This document shows positions 8,499 to 18,000 of a stretch of 60,901 nucleotides of DNA, piece by piece. Source of the stretch: Bacteroidales bacterium. GTDB taxonomy: Bacteria > Bacteroidota > Bacteroidia > Bacteroidales > UBA1715. The DNA lies in assembly GCA_017516865.1 (NCBI GenBank), contig JAFXAU010000027.1, positions 1 to 60,901 on the forward strand. The letters run 5' to 3'. The notes under the pieces were generated by a model. The model worked only from the letters and a program-made list of their open reading frames with translations, searched no databases and was not told where the DNA came from. A program made the position numbers and the translations under genes. Numbering within the stretch: position 1 is the stretch's first letter; the number at the start of each line of letters is the position of its first letter.

Positions 8499-9317
8499 AT
8501 GGCAGAAAAAAAAGAACACAAAATCATTACGAGTGAGGCTGCGAAAACAGCGAAAAATAATGGTGTTGCTGCACAACAAATTGCACAATCAACAGTGGGT
8601 CTTAGAGTTGGTTCTGTAGTTTTGTGGATTGTAGCTCTTGTTGCAGAATTTTTTGCAATCAAGGCTATTCTTGCACCAGAAGACGATCCATTTATTTCGG
8701 GAATGGCTCCGCTTACCGCAGGAATCATTTTCTTAGTTGTTGATTTAATCGCTGTTATTGCTGGTTCATTGTTGTGGAAAAAGGCAAATCACATTCACCC
8801 AGCTTCTGAGAAGAACGCTCTTACGTTCTGGTTGTGGAACAATTTGGGTGTTATTATGACGGCAATTGCATTCATTCCTTTTGTTATTTTGTTGTTGACT
8901 AACAAAAATGCCGACCAAAAGACAAAAACTGTAGGAACAATCGTGGCTGTTGTTGCAATGCTCATCGCTGGCGTAAGCAGTTACGACTTCAATCCATATT
9001 CGGCAGAAGAGCAACAAGAAATTTTGAATATGGAGAATGCTACTTCTACGGTTTATTGGACAGAAGGCGGAACAGTATTCCATATTTACTCAGAATGTCA
9101 GCACTTGAACAATTCCGAAGAATTGCATCAAACTACTATCGACGAAGCAGAACAAGCAGGAAAAGAACGTTTGTGCAAGACTTGTTTGAAACGTCACGAA
9201 AAAGAAGCTGCCGAAGCTCCTGCTCAAATTTCTGAAGAAGGACAATCTGCCCTTGAAGAAGCAACAGAAACTGCGGAAACTGTAAAAGAAGAAGTTACAG
9301 AAGCGGTAGAAGAATAA
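8499..9317 (+). CDS. Four-helix membrane protein with a C-terminal Cys/His metal-site-like motif
   Basis: This 272-residue protein has no N-terminal signal. It has four hydrophobic helices (about 37-57, 68-90, 107-130 and 142-160). The C-terminal soluble part contains VYWTEGGTVFHIYSECQHL, and about 25 residues on CKTCLKRH. The C-x2-H ... C-x2-C-x3-H spacing and the V-Y-W-T-x-G-G-x-V-F-H lead-in resemble the small Ada-like/competence-associated domain with Y-H-x-x-x-C-x-x-L ... C-x-x-C found on many unrelated exported proteins. The last 40 residues are Glu-rich. It stands alone between a promoter and a palindromic terminator. I cannot assign a function; metal or nucleic-acid binding at the C terminus is only suggested by the cysteines. 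Confidence 0.75.
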   Translation: MAEKKEHKIITSEAAKTAKNNGVAAQQIAQSTVGLRVGSVVLWIVALVAEFFAIKAILAPEDDPFISGMAPLTAGIIFLVVDLIAVIAGSLLWKKANHIHPASEKNALTFWLWNNLGVIMTAIAFIPFVILLLTNKNADQKTKTVGTIVAVVAMLIAGVSSYDFNPYSAEEQQEILNMENATSTVYWTEGGTVFHIYSECQHLNNSEELHQTTIDEAEQAGKERLCKTCLKRHEKEAAEAPAQISEEGQSALEEATETAETVKEEVTEAVEE

Positions 9318-9342
9318 TAAATCGTTGAATGGTTATGGTATT

Positions 9343-9377
9343 GTAGAGACGCGATTTATCGCGTCTCTACGTTTTTT
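9343..9377. terminator. 28-nt palindrome with T-run, copy 1 of a dispersed repeat
   Basis: Arms GTAGAGACGCGA and TCGCGTCTCTAC enclose TTTA, and six T's follow on the plus strand, so it can terminate the 8499 gene. The same 28-nt palindrome, differing by one base in the centre, stands at 54705-54732 between another pair of convergent genes. It is therefore a dispersed repeat that also serves as a terminator. Confidence 0.75.
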
Positions 9378-10026
9378 ATGCATATAGGCTCACGTATGGA
9401 TTCCCTCGTTTTTCCTCGCCAATAGTAGTCGGATAGCCGTGTCCCGTGTATGCTTGGGTTTCGTCGGGAAGAATGAATAACTTCTGTCGTATTGAATGGA
9501 TGAGCATTTCCTCGTTTCCTCCGTGGAGGTCGGAGCGACCTACGCTGCCGGCAAAAAGCGTGTCGCCGCAGAACAGAACGTGTTCTTTTTCGCAATAATA
9601 ACAAATGCCACCAGAGGAGTGTCCCGGCGTATGAATAACGATAAATTCCGTATCGGCAACGGGAATTTTTTCACCGTCGGAAACGTAGTGTGTCAGTGCA
9701 GGCGGTTGTTGCATTTCTATGCCGAATAGTCTGCTTTCCGCTATGGCGTTTTCAATAAAATAGTGCTCGTTTACGTGAGCATAAAATTCAATAGAAGGAA
9801 AATTTTCAGCTAAAAATTTTGCCCCAAATGCGTGGTCAAGATGACAGTGCGTATAAAGAACCTTTGTCGGAGTCAAATTGTGGTTTCGGAAAAACTCCAT
9901 CAACCGTTGTTCCTCGCTCGGGGAATAACATCCTGGGTCAATGACGACACAATCAGCAGAATTGTCATTATATATAATGTATGTATTCTCGCTAAAAGGA
10001 TTGAATGTAAACTGCTTTATCTTCAT
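9376..10026 (-). CDS. MBL-fold hydrolase (glyoxalase II-like)
   Basis: A cytoplasmic metallo-beta-lactamase-fold hydrolase of 216 residues. The metal motif is H60-C-H62-L-D64-H65, followed by TPGHSSGG (about 134-141), FCGDTLFAGSVGRSD (bridging Asp) and TGHGYPTT near the C terminus. This is the compact GloB-like subgroup, which hydrolyses thioesters such as S-lactoylglutathione or related metabolites. It lacks the long C-terminal glutathione-binding domain of true GloB, so the substrate is open. It lies downstream of dusB on the same strand, across a spacer full of heptamer repeats (10028-10114). Confidence 0.85.
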   Translation of the reverse strand: MKIKQFTFNPFSENTYIIYNDNSADCVVIDPGCYSPSEEQRLMEFFRNHNLTPTKVLYTHCHLDHAFGAKFLAENFPSIEFYAHVNEHYFIENAIAESRLFGIEMQQPPALTHYVSDGEKIPVADTEFIVIHTPGHSSGGICYYCEKEHVLFCGDTLFAGSVGRSDLHGGNEEMLIHSIRQKLFILPDETQAYTGHGYPTTIGEEKRGNPYVSLYA

Positions 10027-10027
10027 A

Positions 10028-10114
10028 ATTTTAATTCATAATTCACAATGCACAATTCACAATTAGATATCAGTTCTATTATCATTGTGCATTGTACATT
10101 ATACATTGTGCATT
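10028..10114. repeat. Inverted pair of heptanucleotide tandem repeats
   Basis: Two short arrays with a 7-bp period face each other. Units of the type ACAATTC/ACAATGC fill about 10030-10066, and CATTGTG/CATTGTA units fill 10083-10114. The two are largely complementary and could form one imperfect hairpin in a dusB-MBL transcript. The same heptamers form the much larger array at 59267-59511. Confidence 0.7.
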
Positions 10115-11097
10115 TTTTCACTTCCCCATTTTTCTGCTATTTCGCTCAATAAATCTTTCGTCTCTTGTAAGTCAGTGAGGTTGAGTAATTTAATTCGTGT
10201 TTCCCGAAAATTTTCTAAGCCTTTGAATGTACGGGCGAATTGGCGTCGCATGTGAATTACGCCGATGGTTGGTCCCATAAATTCCACCGATTTGTCCAAA
10301 TACTCTTGAATCTCGGCAACTTGTTCTTTTATGGTGAGTTCAGGGAGAATTTCTCCAGTTTTGAGATACTGTTTGATTCGGCTGAAAATCCACGGAGCAC
10401 CGATACTTGCACGGCCAATCATTACAGCATCAACTCCGTATTTGTCGAAAGCCTGTTTTGCTTTTTCGGGAGAATCAATGTCGCCATTTCCGATGATGGG
10501 GATCTTCATACGGGGGTTGTTTTTCACTTCGCCAATGAGAGTCCAATCCGCTTCGCCAGTGTACATTTGTGCACGTGTTCTACCGTGAATTGTCAGGGCT
10601 TGAATGCCCACGTCTTGTAATTGCTCGGCGATACTGACAATGGGCATGTCGTTGGAATCCCAACCCAAGCGTGTTTTGGCGGTCACAGGCGTTGAAACAG
10701 CATTGACAACAGAACGGGCAATGTCGACCATCAGCGGAATATTACGTAGAAGTCCCGCCCCGGCACCTTTGACGGCAATCTTTTTTACTGGGCAACCGAA
10801 ATTTATGTCAATAATATCGGGTTTGAATTGAGCTTCGACAATTTTTGCCGCCTCGGCCATAACCTCGGGCACTTTCCCGAATATCTGTACAGCAAATGGA
10901 CGTTCGTACTCAAAATTCTTGAGTTTCCGCATGGTTTGATTTATAGAGCGGACAATGGCGTCGCTTGCCGCAAATTCGGAATAGAGCAGGTCGGCACCAT
11001 GTTTTTTGCACATGTAGCGGAACGACGGTTCGCTCACGTCTTCCATTGGAGCCGCAAATAAAGGATATTTGTCGAATTCTACCGAACCTATTTTCAT
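10099..11097 (-). CDS. dusB: tRNA-dihydrouridine synthase (DusB family)
   Basis: An FMN enzyme of 332 residues that reduces uridine to dihydrouridine in the tRNA D-loop. It has the opening FAAPMEDVSEPSFRYMC flavin-barrel strand, the signature DINFGCPVKKI with the catalytic Cys near residue 103, the AKTRLGW lysine/arginine segment, LTIHGRTRAQMYTGEADW, and the phosphate-binding GNGDI and MIGRASIGAPWIF. Its start overlaps the end of the S1-domain gene by 4 bp (ATGA type), so the two are translated from one message. Which position it modifies cannot be read from the sequence. Confidence 0.92.
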   Translation of the reverse strand: MKIGSVEFDKYPLFAAPMEDVSEPSFRYMCKKHGADLLYSEFAASDAIVRSINQTMRKLKNFEYERPFAVQIFGKVPEVMAEAAKIVEAQFKPDIIDINFGCPVKKIAVKGAGAGLLRNIPLMVDIARSVVNAVSTPVTAKTRLGWDSNDMPIVSIAEQLQDVGIQALTIHGRTRAQMYTGEADWTLIGEVKNNPRMKIPIIGNGDIDSPEKAKQAFDKYGVDAVMIGRASIGAPWIFSRIKQYLKTGEILPELTIKEQVAEIQEYLDKSVEFMGPTIGVIHMRRQFARTFKGLENFRETRIKLLNLTDLQETKDLLSEIAEKWGSEKMHNV

Positions 11098-11927
11098 TTC
11101 AGTCTGATGCCGTTTTCTTCAATTGTAATTTTTCCTGCTTTGTAAAGTCCGCCCACAGCCATTTTGAACGATTTTTTGCTCATTGCAAGTTGCGCTTTAA
11201 TCTCCTCGGGATTGCTTTTGTCGTGCAGTGGCAGAAAACCGCCGTTCTGTTCGAGAGCAGAAAGTATAGTCGATTCAATGTCGGAAATTTTGTTTTGGTA
11301 GCCGACTTTCGAAAGACTTATGTCTAATTTGAGATCTTCGCGGATATTTTTGATGTATGCGATTTTTTTGTCACCGATGTTGAGAGGTTCAAAAATCTCG
11401 TTGTTGTAGATTATGCCCCAATACAGCCTGTCAACAATAACCTTGGTGCCTAATTCAGTCTTAGAATGAATTTGAATTGAAACCTCGTCACCTTCGGTGT
11501 AGGGAGGATTGTATTTGTCGAGATAGCGGTCGATTTTGGCGGTTGCGGCAATGCGGTCAGTTTCTTGGTCTATATATATGTATACCCAATAAGATTTATT
11601 CCGTTCCATTCGCATTTTTTGTTCACGGTACGGCACGAACAAATCTTTGGGTAGTCCCCAGTCGAGAAATGCTCCGAATTTGCTCATATCCTTAACTTTG
11701 AGATATGCGAACTCGCCGACTTCGGCAAACGGTTCTTCAGTTGTTGCAATAAGTCTATCTTCGGAGTCAAGATAGATGAAAACCTCAATTTCGTCGCCCT
11801 CTTTCAAATCCTTTGGTGCATAACGGATTGGAAGCAGAACACTGTCGTAATCTTCGGCATCGAGATAAAAACCAAAGTCAACGGAGCGGAGAACTTTTAA
11901 TGTATTTTTTTTGCCTAATTGTAGCAT
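11094..11927 (-). CDS. CvfB-like S1 RNA-binding protein
   Basis: A cytoplasmic protein of 277 residues made of repeated S1/OB-fold segments: an N-terminal one (MLQLGKKNTLKVLRSVDFGFYLD), a second with FAYLKVKDMSKFGAFLDWGLPKDLFVPYREQ, and a third (about 130-205). A winged-helix-like C terminus (about 215-277) ends in GLYKAGKITIEENGIRLK. This order is that of the CvfB family, first known as a virulence regulator in Staphylococcus aureus that binds RNA. It is translationally coupled to dusB by a 4-bp overlap. The RNA target is unknown. The 152-bp spacer upstream is AT-rich. Confidence 0.85.
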   Translation of the reverse strand: MLQLGKKNTLKVLRSVDFGFYLDAEDYDSVLLPIRYAPKDLKEGDEIEVFIYLDSEDRLIATTEEPFAEVGEFAYLKVKDMSKFGAFLDWGLPKDLFVPYREQKMRMERNKSYWVYIYIDQETDRIAATAKIDRYLDKYNPPYTEGDEVSIQIHSKTELGTKVIVDRLYWGIIYNNEIFEPLNIGDKKIAYIKNIREDLKLDISLSKVGYQNKISDIESTILSALEQNGGFLPLHDKSNPEEIKAQLAMSKKSFKMAVGGLYKAGKITIEENGIRLK

Positions 11928-12079
11928 CGTGAATCTTTTGGTGCAAATGTAATGTATTATTTATAAAGCAAGTAGAAGTTTTTTTTAGAAAATTATAGGG
12001 ATTTTGATAAAAAAATTGTCTATGAGATAGAATTATTTTATAATTTTACGGGCTTAAAAACTGAAAACTAAATTAAGTT

Positions 12080-15000
12080 ATGAAAAGATATTTTTTAAAC
12101 ATTGTCACTCTTATTTTGAGTGTATTGTTATGTAACGGTTTGTATGCTGCTGGAGGTATAAATACTGGCGGAGGTGCAGTGAAGTTTGGTAGTAATACGC
12201 AGTATAGTTACGGTATTATGCCGACGAACCTTCCAAGTGGCGGTACGTATGGAGCTTCGCAAAAGGCTGCAGATGCGTACAATGCGTGGAAAAATGCGTA
12301 TGTCGCTTCATGTAGTTCAGGTCAGTATCGTGTAAAATTCGACGACGGCTATTCGACAGTGTCAGAAGGTATTGCGTATGGTATGTTGCTTTCGGTGTAT
12401 GCCGATGACAAAGATTTGTTCGACGGATTGTGGGCATACTATAAAGCAAACAGGAATGGCAATGGTGTGATGAACTGGAAGATAGGCGGATGTAGTGGCG
12501 TGAGTGGTTCAAATGGAGCCACCGATGCCGAACTCGATGTGGCTATGTCGTTGATAATTGCTTCGGAACAGTGGGGAACTTCGTATGCAACCGAAGCTAA
12601 GGCGTTTATTAAAACGATAAAGAATACCGAAATGAACGGTGACGGTCAAACATTGAACGGCGATGCGTGGGGAAATACTAACTCATGTCGTAACCCAAGT
12701 TACTTTGCTCCAGCATATTACAAGGAATTTGCAAAGGTTGACACCGACAATGGAACATTCTGGGGAACAACAGCAATCAATGCTTCAAATACAGTGTTGA
12801 AGGCTAATAGAAACAGTACTTCGGGTTTGGTAAGTAACTGGTGCGATAATTCGGGAACCGAAAACACTTGTGGTAACACGGGTTCTGGAGCCAACGGATA
12901 TGGAGCTGATGCTTGCCGTAATCCTTGGCGTATGGCTGTTGACTATTTGTGGCATGGAAATGATTGCTCTTCCGCAGCATCGGACATCAACGCAAAGTTG
13001 ATAAACTTCGTGAAAGGATACGAAAACCAGATGAAAGGCCCTTTTTCTAACAGAAATGTCTCAAACCCGAGTAGCGGTTCGTATGTAAATGGTTCGTATT
13101 CTACGTTTGCGTTACCTCCAATGACTTCGTCGTCTGCTCAAAGTAGTTTGAACAAGTGTTACTCGGCGGTAGCTGGTCTTGCAGATGTTGATGCATACTT
13201 CAATTCAACAGTACGTTGTATCACTTTGTTTGTGTTGACAGGTAACTTCTGGGCTCCAGGAGCTTCGGGATTTGTATTCCCGCCATCAGTATCTTCAGCA
13301 GAAACAAACTCCGCAGGAGATGAAATCACATTGAACATGTCTAAGACAATGAAGTCTGGAACATCTGCGGGTTCTAACTTTACGGTTTATTACAATAATA
13401 ATGCCCAGTCAGGAATTGTGTCAAATGTAAAAGTGAACAGTGATAAAACGGTTGTTCTTACGTTATCAACAGCTCCACAACCAGGACAAACAATCACATT
13501 GTCATACAATGGTAGTGGTAATATTAAGTCATCAGAAGATGCAGTTCTTGAGGCATTTACAAAAATTGAAGTTTTGAACATGCTCGCAGGAAACGAAACA
13601 ATTTTGGATGACTGCGAAGATGGAAACGAATTTAACAATGTTGGCGGTATTTGGTTCTCTTTTAATGATGAACCCGATCAGAAAGGTGCTTGCCAGCCAG
13701 GAACAAAAAGTTCTATAACTCCACTGTCGACAAAGGGAAATCCTTTGCAAATGGCTTCCCCGGGTTACGATGGAGATGGTTATGCTGTACATTGTTCATA
13801 TAAGTTAGGTTCAAATTATACTCCATATAACGGAAATTCCTGTGCAAGTTGGACAAACCCAGCATACGTTGGTATTGGTACATGGGTTGATGACGTGGAA
13901 TCAAATACTATGGATTGGACAAGTGGTACCGGTGTGACGTTCTGGTACAAAGGTCCTAAGTGTACATTTCAGGTGATAATCTCTGAGGTAACTGATTATT
14001 GTTTCCATAAATACGATGTTCCCGAATGCTCGTCATGGGAGAAAATTACTGTGAAATGGAATGAACTGGCACAACCGACTTGGGGTACTGCAGTTAATTT
14101 TTCTGCAAAGCACGTTCAAAAACTTCAGTGGCAGTTTGAAACTGGCGTAACGGGTAATTCGGGGGCTACTGGCGATATTTGGATTGATGAAGTTCATATT
14201 CTTGGTATGCCGCCTGTAGCATTAACGAAACTAACAATCTCTCCTGTGTCGGATGATGATTTGGCAGATGATGACTTGCACGCAAATATCGACCCGTTGA
14301 AGATTCCTATTGCTTCGGGTGTGGCTGGCGATACATTGTATTTAGAGACAACTCCTACTCCGAGCGATGCTTCGTATCCAGTTGTATTCTGGTCTTCATC
14401 GGACGAAGATGTTGTTACGGTTGACTACAAAGGTCGTGTAATCGGTGTTGGTTATGGCGAAGCAACCATTACGGCTCGTTCAAAAATGCATCAGGATATT
14501 TCTGCAACGTATTCGGTAAAAGTACCTGCTCCAAAGAAGAATCCAACGGCAATTTCGTTCGATGAAAGTTCGTATGAAGTAACGGTTGGGGAAACAACAA
14601 CGATTCTTGCTTCTTTCAGCCCTGATGGTGTAACGGAAACTGGTTTGACGTGGACATCGTCAGATAATACCAAGGCTACAGTTTCTTCATCAGGTGTGGT
14701 AACAGGTGTTGCGGAAGGTACGGTGACAATCACTGCTACAAGTACTGCCGAAGGATGTAGTAATGTAAAGAAATCGGTACAAGTAACAGTTAAAGCTGTT
14801 GCAGTTACAGGTATTTCTGTTGCCCCTGAGTCTGTAACAATGGAAGTGGGTGGCTCTGAAACAGTAACGGCTTCCGTAACTCCTCAATCGGTGAGTCAGG
14901 TAGTTACGGCAGTATCGGCAAATACAGATATAGCAACGGTTACCGTAAATGGTAGCGAGGTGATTATCAGTTCGGTTGCCGAAGGAACAACAACGGTTAC

Positions 15001-18000
15001 AATTACTTCCGAGGCAGATAATTCATTCTCGAAAACGGTAAATGTAACGGTAAATCCTGTTGCTATTACAGGCGTTGCAATCTCTGGCAATGAGACCGAA
15101 ATCCTTGTGGGTGGTACTACAACATTGACGGCTGCTGTTACACCAGCCAATGCCGCTCAAACAGTTACTTGGACATCTTCTGACGAAAATATCGCAACGG
15201 TAACTGGCGGTATTGTAACAGGTGTTGCAGTGGGTACGGTAACTATCACCGCAACTTCAACAAAAGACAATACGAAATCCGATACATATAGTATAGAGGT
15301 AAAACCAATAAAAGTTACAGGTATTACAGTTGCTCCTGCAACGCAATCATTATCGGTTGGCGGAACGGTTCAATTGTCGGCAACGGTTTCTCCTGCAAAT
15401 GCAACGGATAAAACGTATGAATGGTCAAGCGACGATGAAACGGTTGCTACAGTCGATGCCGATGGTTTAGTAACGGCGTTGAAGATAGGAACCTGTACAA
15501 TAAAAGCTACTGCGAAAGATGGTAGTGCAGCCTCTGGTTCTTGTGCAATTACTGTTGCAGCAACGCAAGTTACTTCAATTTCGGTGTTGCCAGAATCTGC
15601 TACGATAAAAGTTGGCGCTACTCAGCAATTGACTGCTTCGGTTCTTCCAAACGATGCAACAGACAAGACCTATACGTGGTCTTCGACAGCTACCGATGTG
15701 GCAACGGTTTCGGCTGACGGTTTGGTTACTGCAATTAAAGCTGGATCGGCTACGATTAAGGCAACGGCAAACGATGGTAGCGGCGTTGTTGGCGAATGTG
15801 CCGTAACGGTTGAAAATATTATGCCAACTGACATAACAATGGCAACATCGTTAGGTTTCACGGTTGGTGACGATGCTAAAACATTGACTCCGACATTCAC
15901 TCCTGCAAATACGACAGACCAAACAGTTACGTGGACTTCGTCTGATGAAGCAGTTGCTACAGTTGTTAATGGCGTTGTAACTCCTATAGGAGAAGGTACT
16001 TGTACGGTAACTGCGACATCTAACGCTGATAATTCAGTGAAGGCAGTATGTAATGTCTCGGTTGTTGCAAGTACGGTTGCAGTAGAAAGCGTTTCGCTTC
16101 CTGCAACACAAGATGTGTATTTTGGAAAAACTGCTACATTGACTGCAACAGTAACACCAGACGATGCGACAAACAAGGCAGTTTCTTGGGAATCATCTGA
16201 TGCAGAAACAGTTTCGGTTGACGCAAACGGTGTCGTTACTGGTAATAAGATTGGTTCTGCAACAATTACTGTAACGACCGAAGATGGCGGAAAAACTGCC
16301 ACTTGTGTTGTTACAGTAAGTCATAAACATATTGAATCAATTGATATTTCTCAATCTACGTTGGCTCTTACATTGGCAAGTGCGGCAACACAGTTGACGG
16401 CTACATATTCGCCAGACGATGCAACTGATACAGAATTAACATGGACAGTTGACAAACCTGAAATTGCTACTGTTTCTTCAACGGGTGTTGTGACTCCTGT
16501 AGCTGAAGGTACTGCAATCGTAACTGTGGCAAATGGTTCTGTTTCGGCAACATGTACAGTGACAGTTTCTGCAGTTGAAATTACAGCAGTTACTCTTGAT
16601 TTGTCAACGTTGACATTCACAATGGGCGATGCAACTCAAACGTTGACAGCAACAGTTGAACCAGAAAATGCTACAGTGAAGACTGTTACATGGTCGTCTG
16701 ACAATACAAATGTTGCAACGGTTACAAATGGTGTCGTAACTCCAGTTGGCGTTGGAACATGTACAATTACCGCAACGGCAGGTGCAAAAACTGCTACTTG
16801 TGTTGTGACAGTGAATCCAAAAGCTGTTACAGGCATTACATTGGATAAGTCAACATTGGAAATTTCAGTAAATGGTAGTGCAGTTTTGACTGCTACTGTT
16901 GAACCTGAAGATGCAACAAATAAAACTGTAATTTGGCATTCTGCAGGCGAATCGATAGCTACTGTAACAAATGGTATTGTAACTGGTGTTGCCGCAGGTG
17001 TGACAACAATTACTGCAACAACAGAAGATGGCAATTTCTATGCAATATGTGACGTTACCGTAAAAGCAAATACTATTGCTGTTACAGGTGTTACATTGTC
17101 ACCTTCGGGAACAAAGACAGCAGCACTGAATGAAACAGTTACATTTACTGCAACGGTTGCTCCTACAAATGCAACAAATAAGAATGTAACGTGGACATCA
17201 TCTAACACGTCGGTTGCAACGATTGCCGACGGTGCAGTTACATTGATTGCTCCAGGTGTGACGACAATTACTGTGACGACAGAAGACGGCTCTTTCTCGG
17301 GAACGTGCGAACTTACTGTGACAAATATCATGGCGTCACAGATTATCATTGACAACGCACTTGCATTGAAGGTTGGCGAATCAGGTCAGATTTCATTAAC
17401 AATTGTTCCTTCTGGTGCGAGTCAAACTGCGACATGGACTTCTTCTGCTCCAGAAGTTGCAACAGTAGATGCAACTGGTAAGGTTTCAGCTTTGAAACAG
17501 GGTACTGCAAAAATCACTGCAACAACGACTGACGGAACTGATTTGTCAGCAAATTGTGACGTAACAGTGTCAAATGTTGCGGTAACAGCAGTTGCATTGG
17601 ATGCTTCATCAAAGGTAATTCGTGTTGGAAAAACTGCAACGTTGACAGCAACGGTATCTCCTGCAAATGCAACAAATAAAGAAGTAACTTGGTCTTCAAG
17701 CAAGACTGATTTCGCAACGGTTGCTGATGGTGTAGTTACTGCAATAGCTGTTGGAACAACTACAATTACCGCTGCAAGTGCCGAAGATGTATACAAGAAA
17801 GCAAATTGCTCTGTTGAGGTTGTAGATGCGTCTGAATTACAAACAGAAATTGCAACAGCAAATGCTTCATACTCTTCTGCTGTTGAAGGAACAAACGTTG
17901 GTCAATATAAAGTAGGTTCAAAATCTACATTTATGACGGCTATTTCTGCCGCTCAAGCCGTATTTGACAATGCTGATGCAACGCAGATAGAAATTGATGC

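Noticed and set aside
14491..17796. Several long minus-strand open frames inside the GH8 gene
   Set aside because: They are antisense images of the Ig-like repeats, which are poor in stops on that strand because of their GCA/ACA/GTT-rich codons. Their products are Val/Thr/Ala low complexity and mirror the repeat period.
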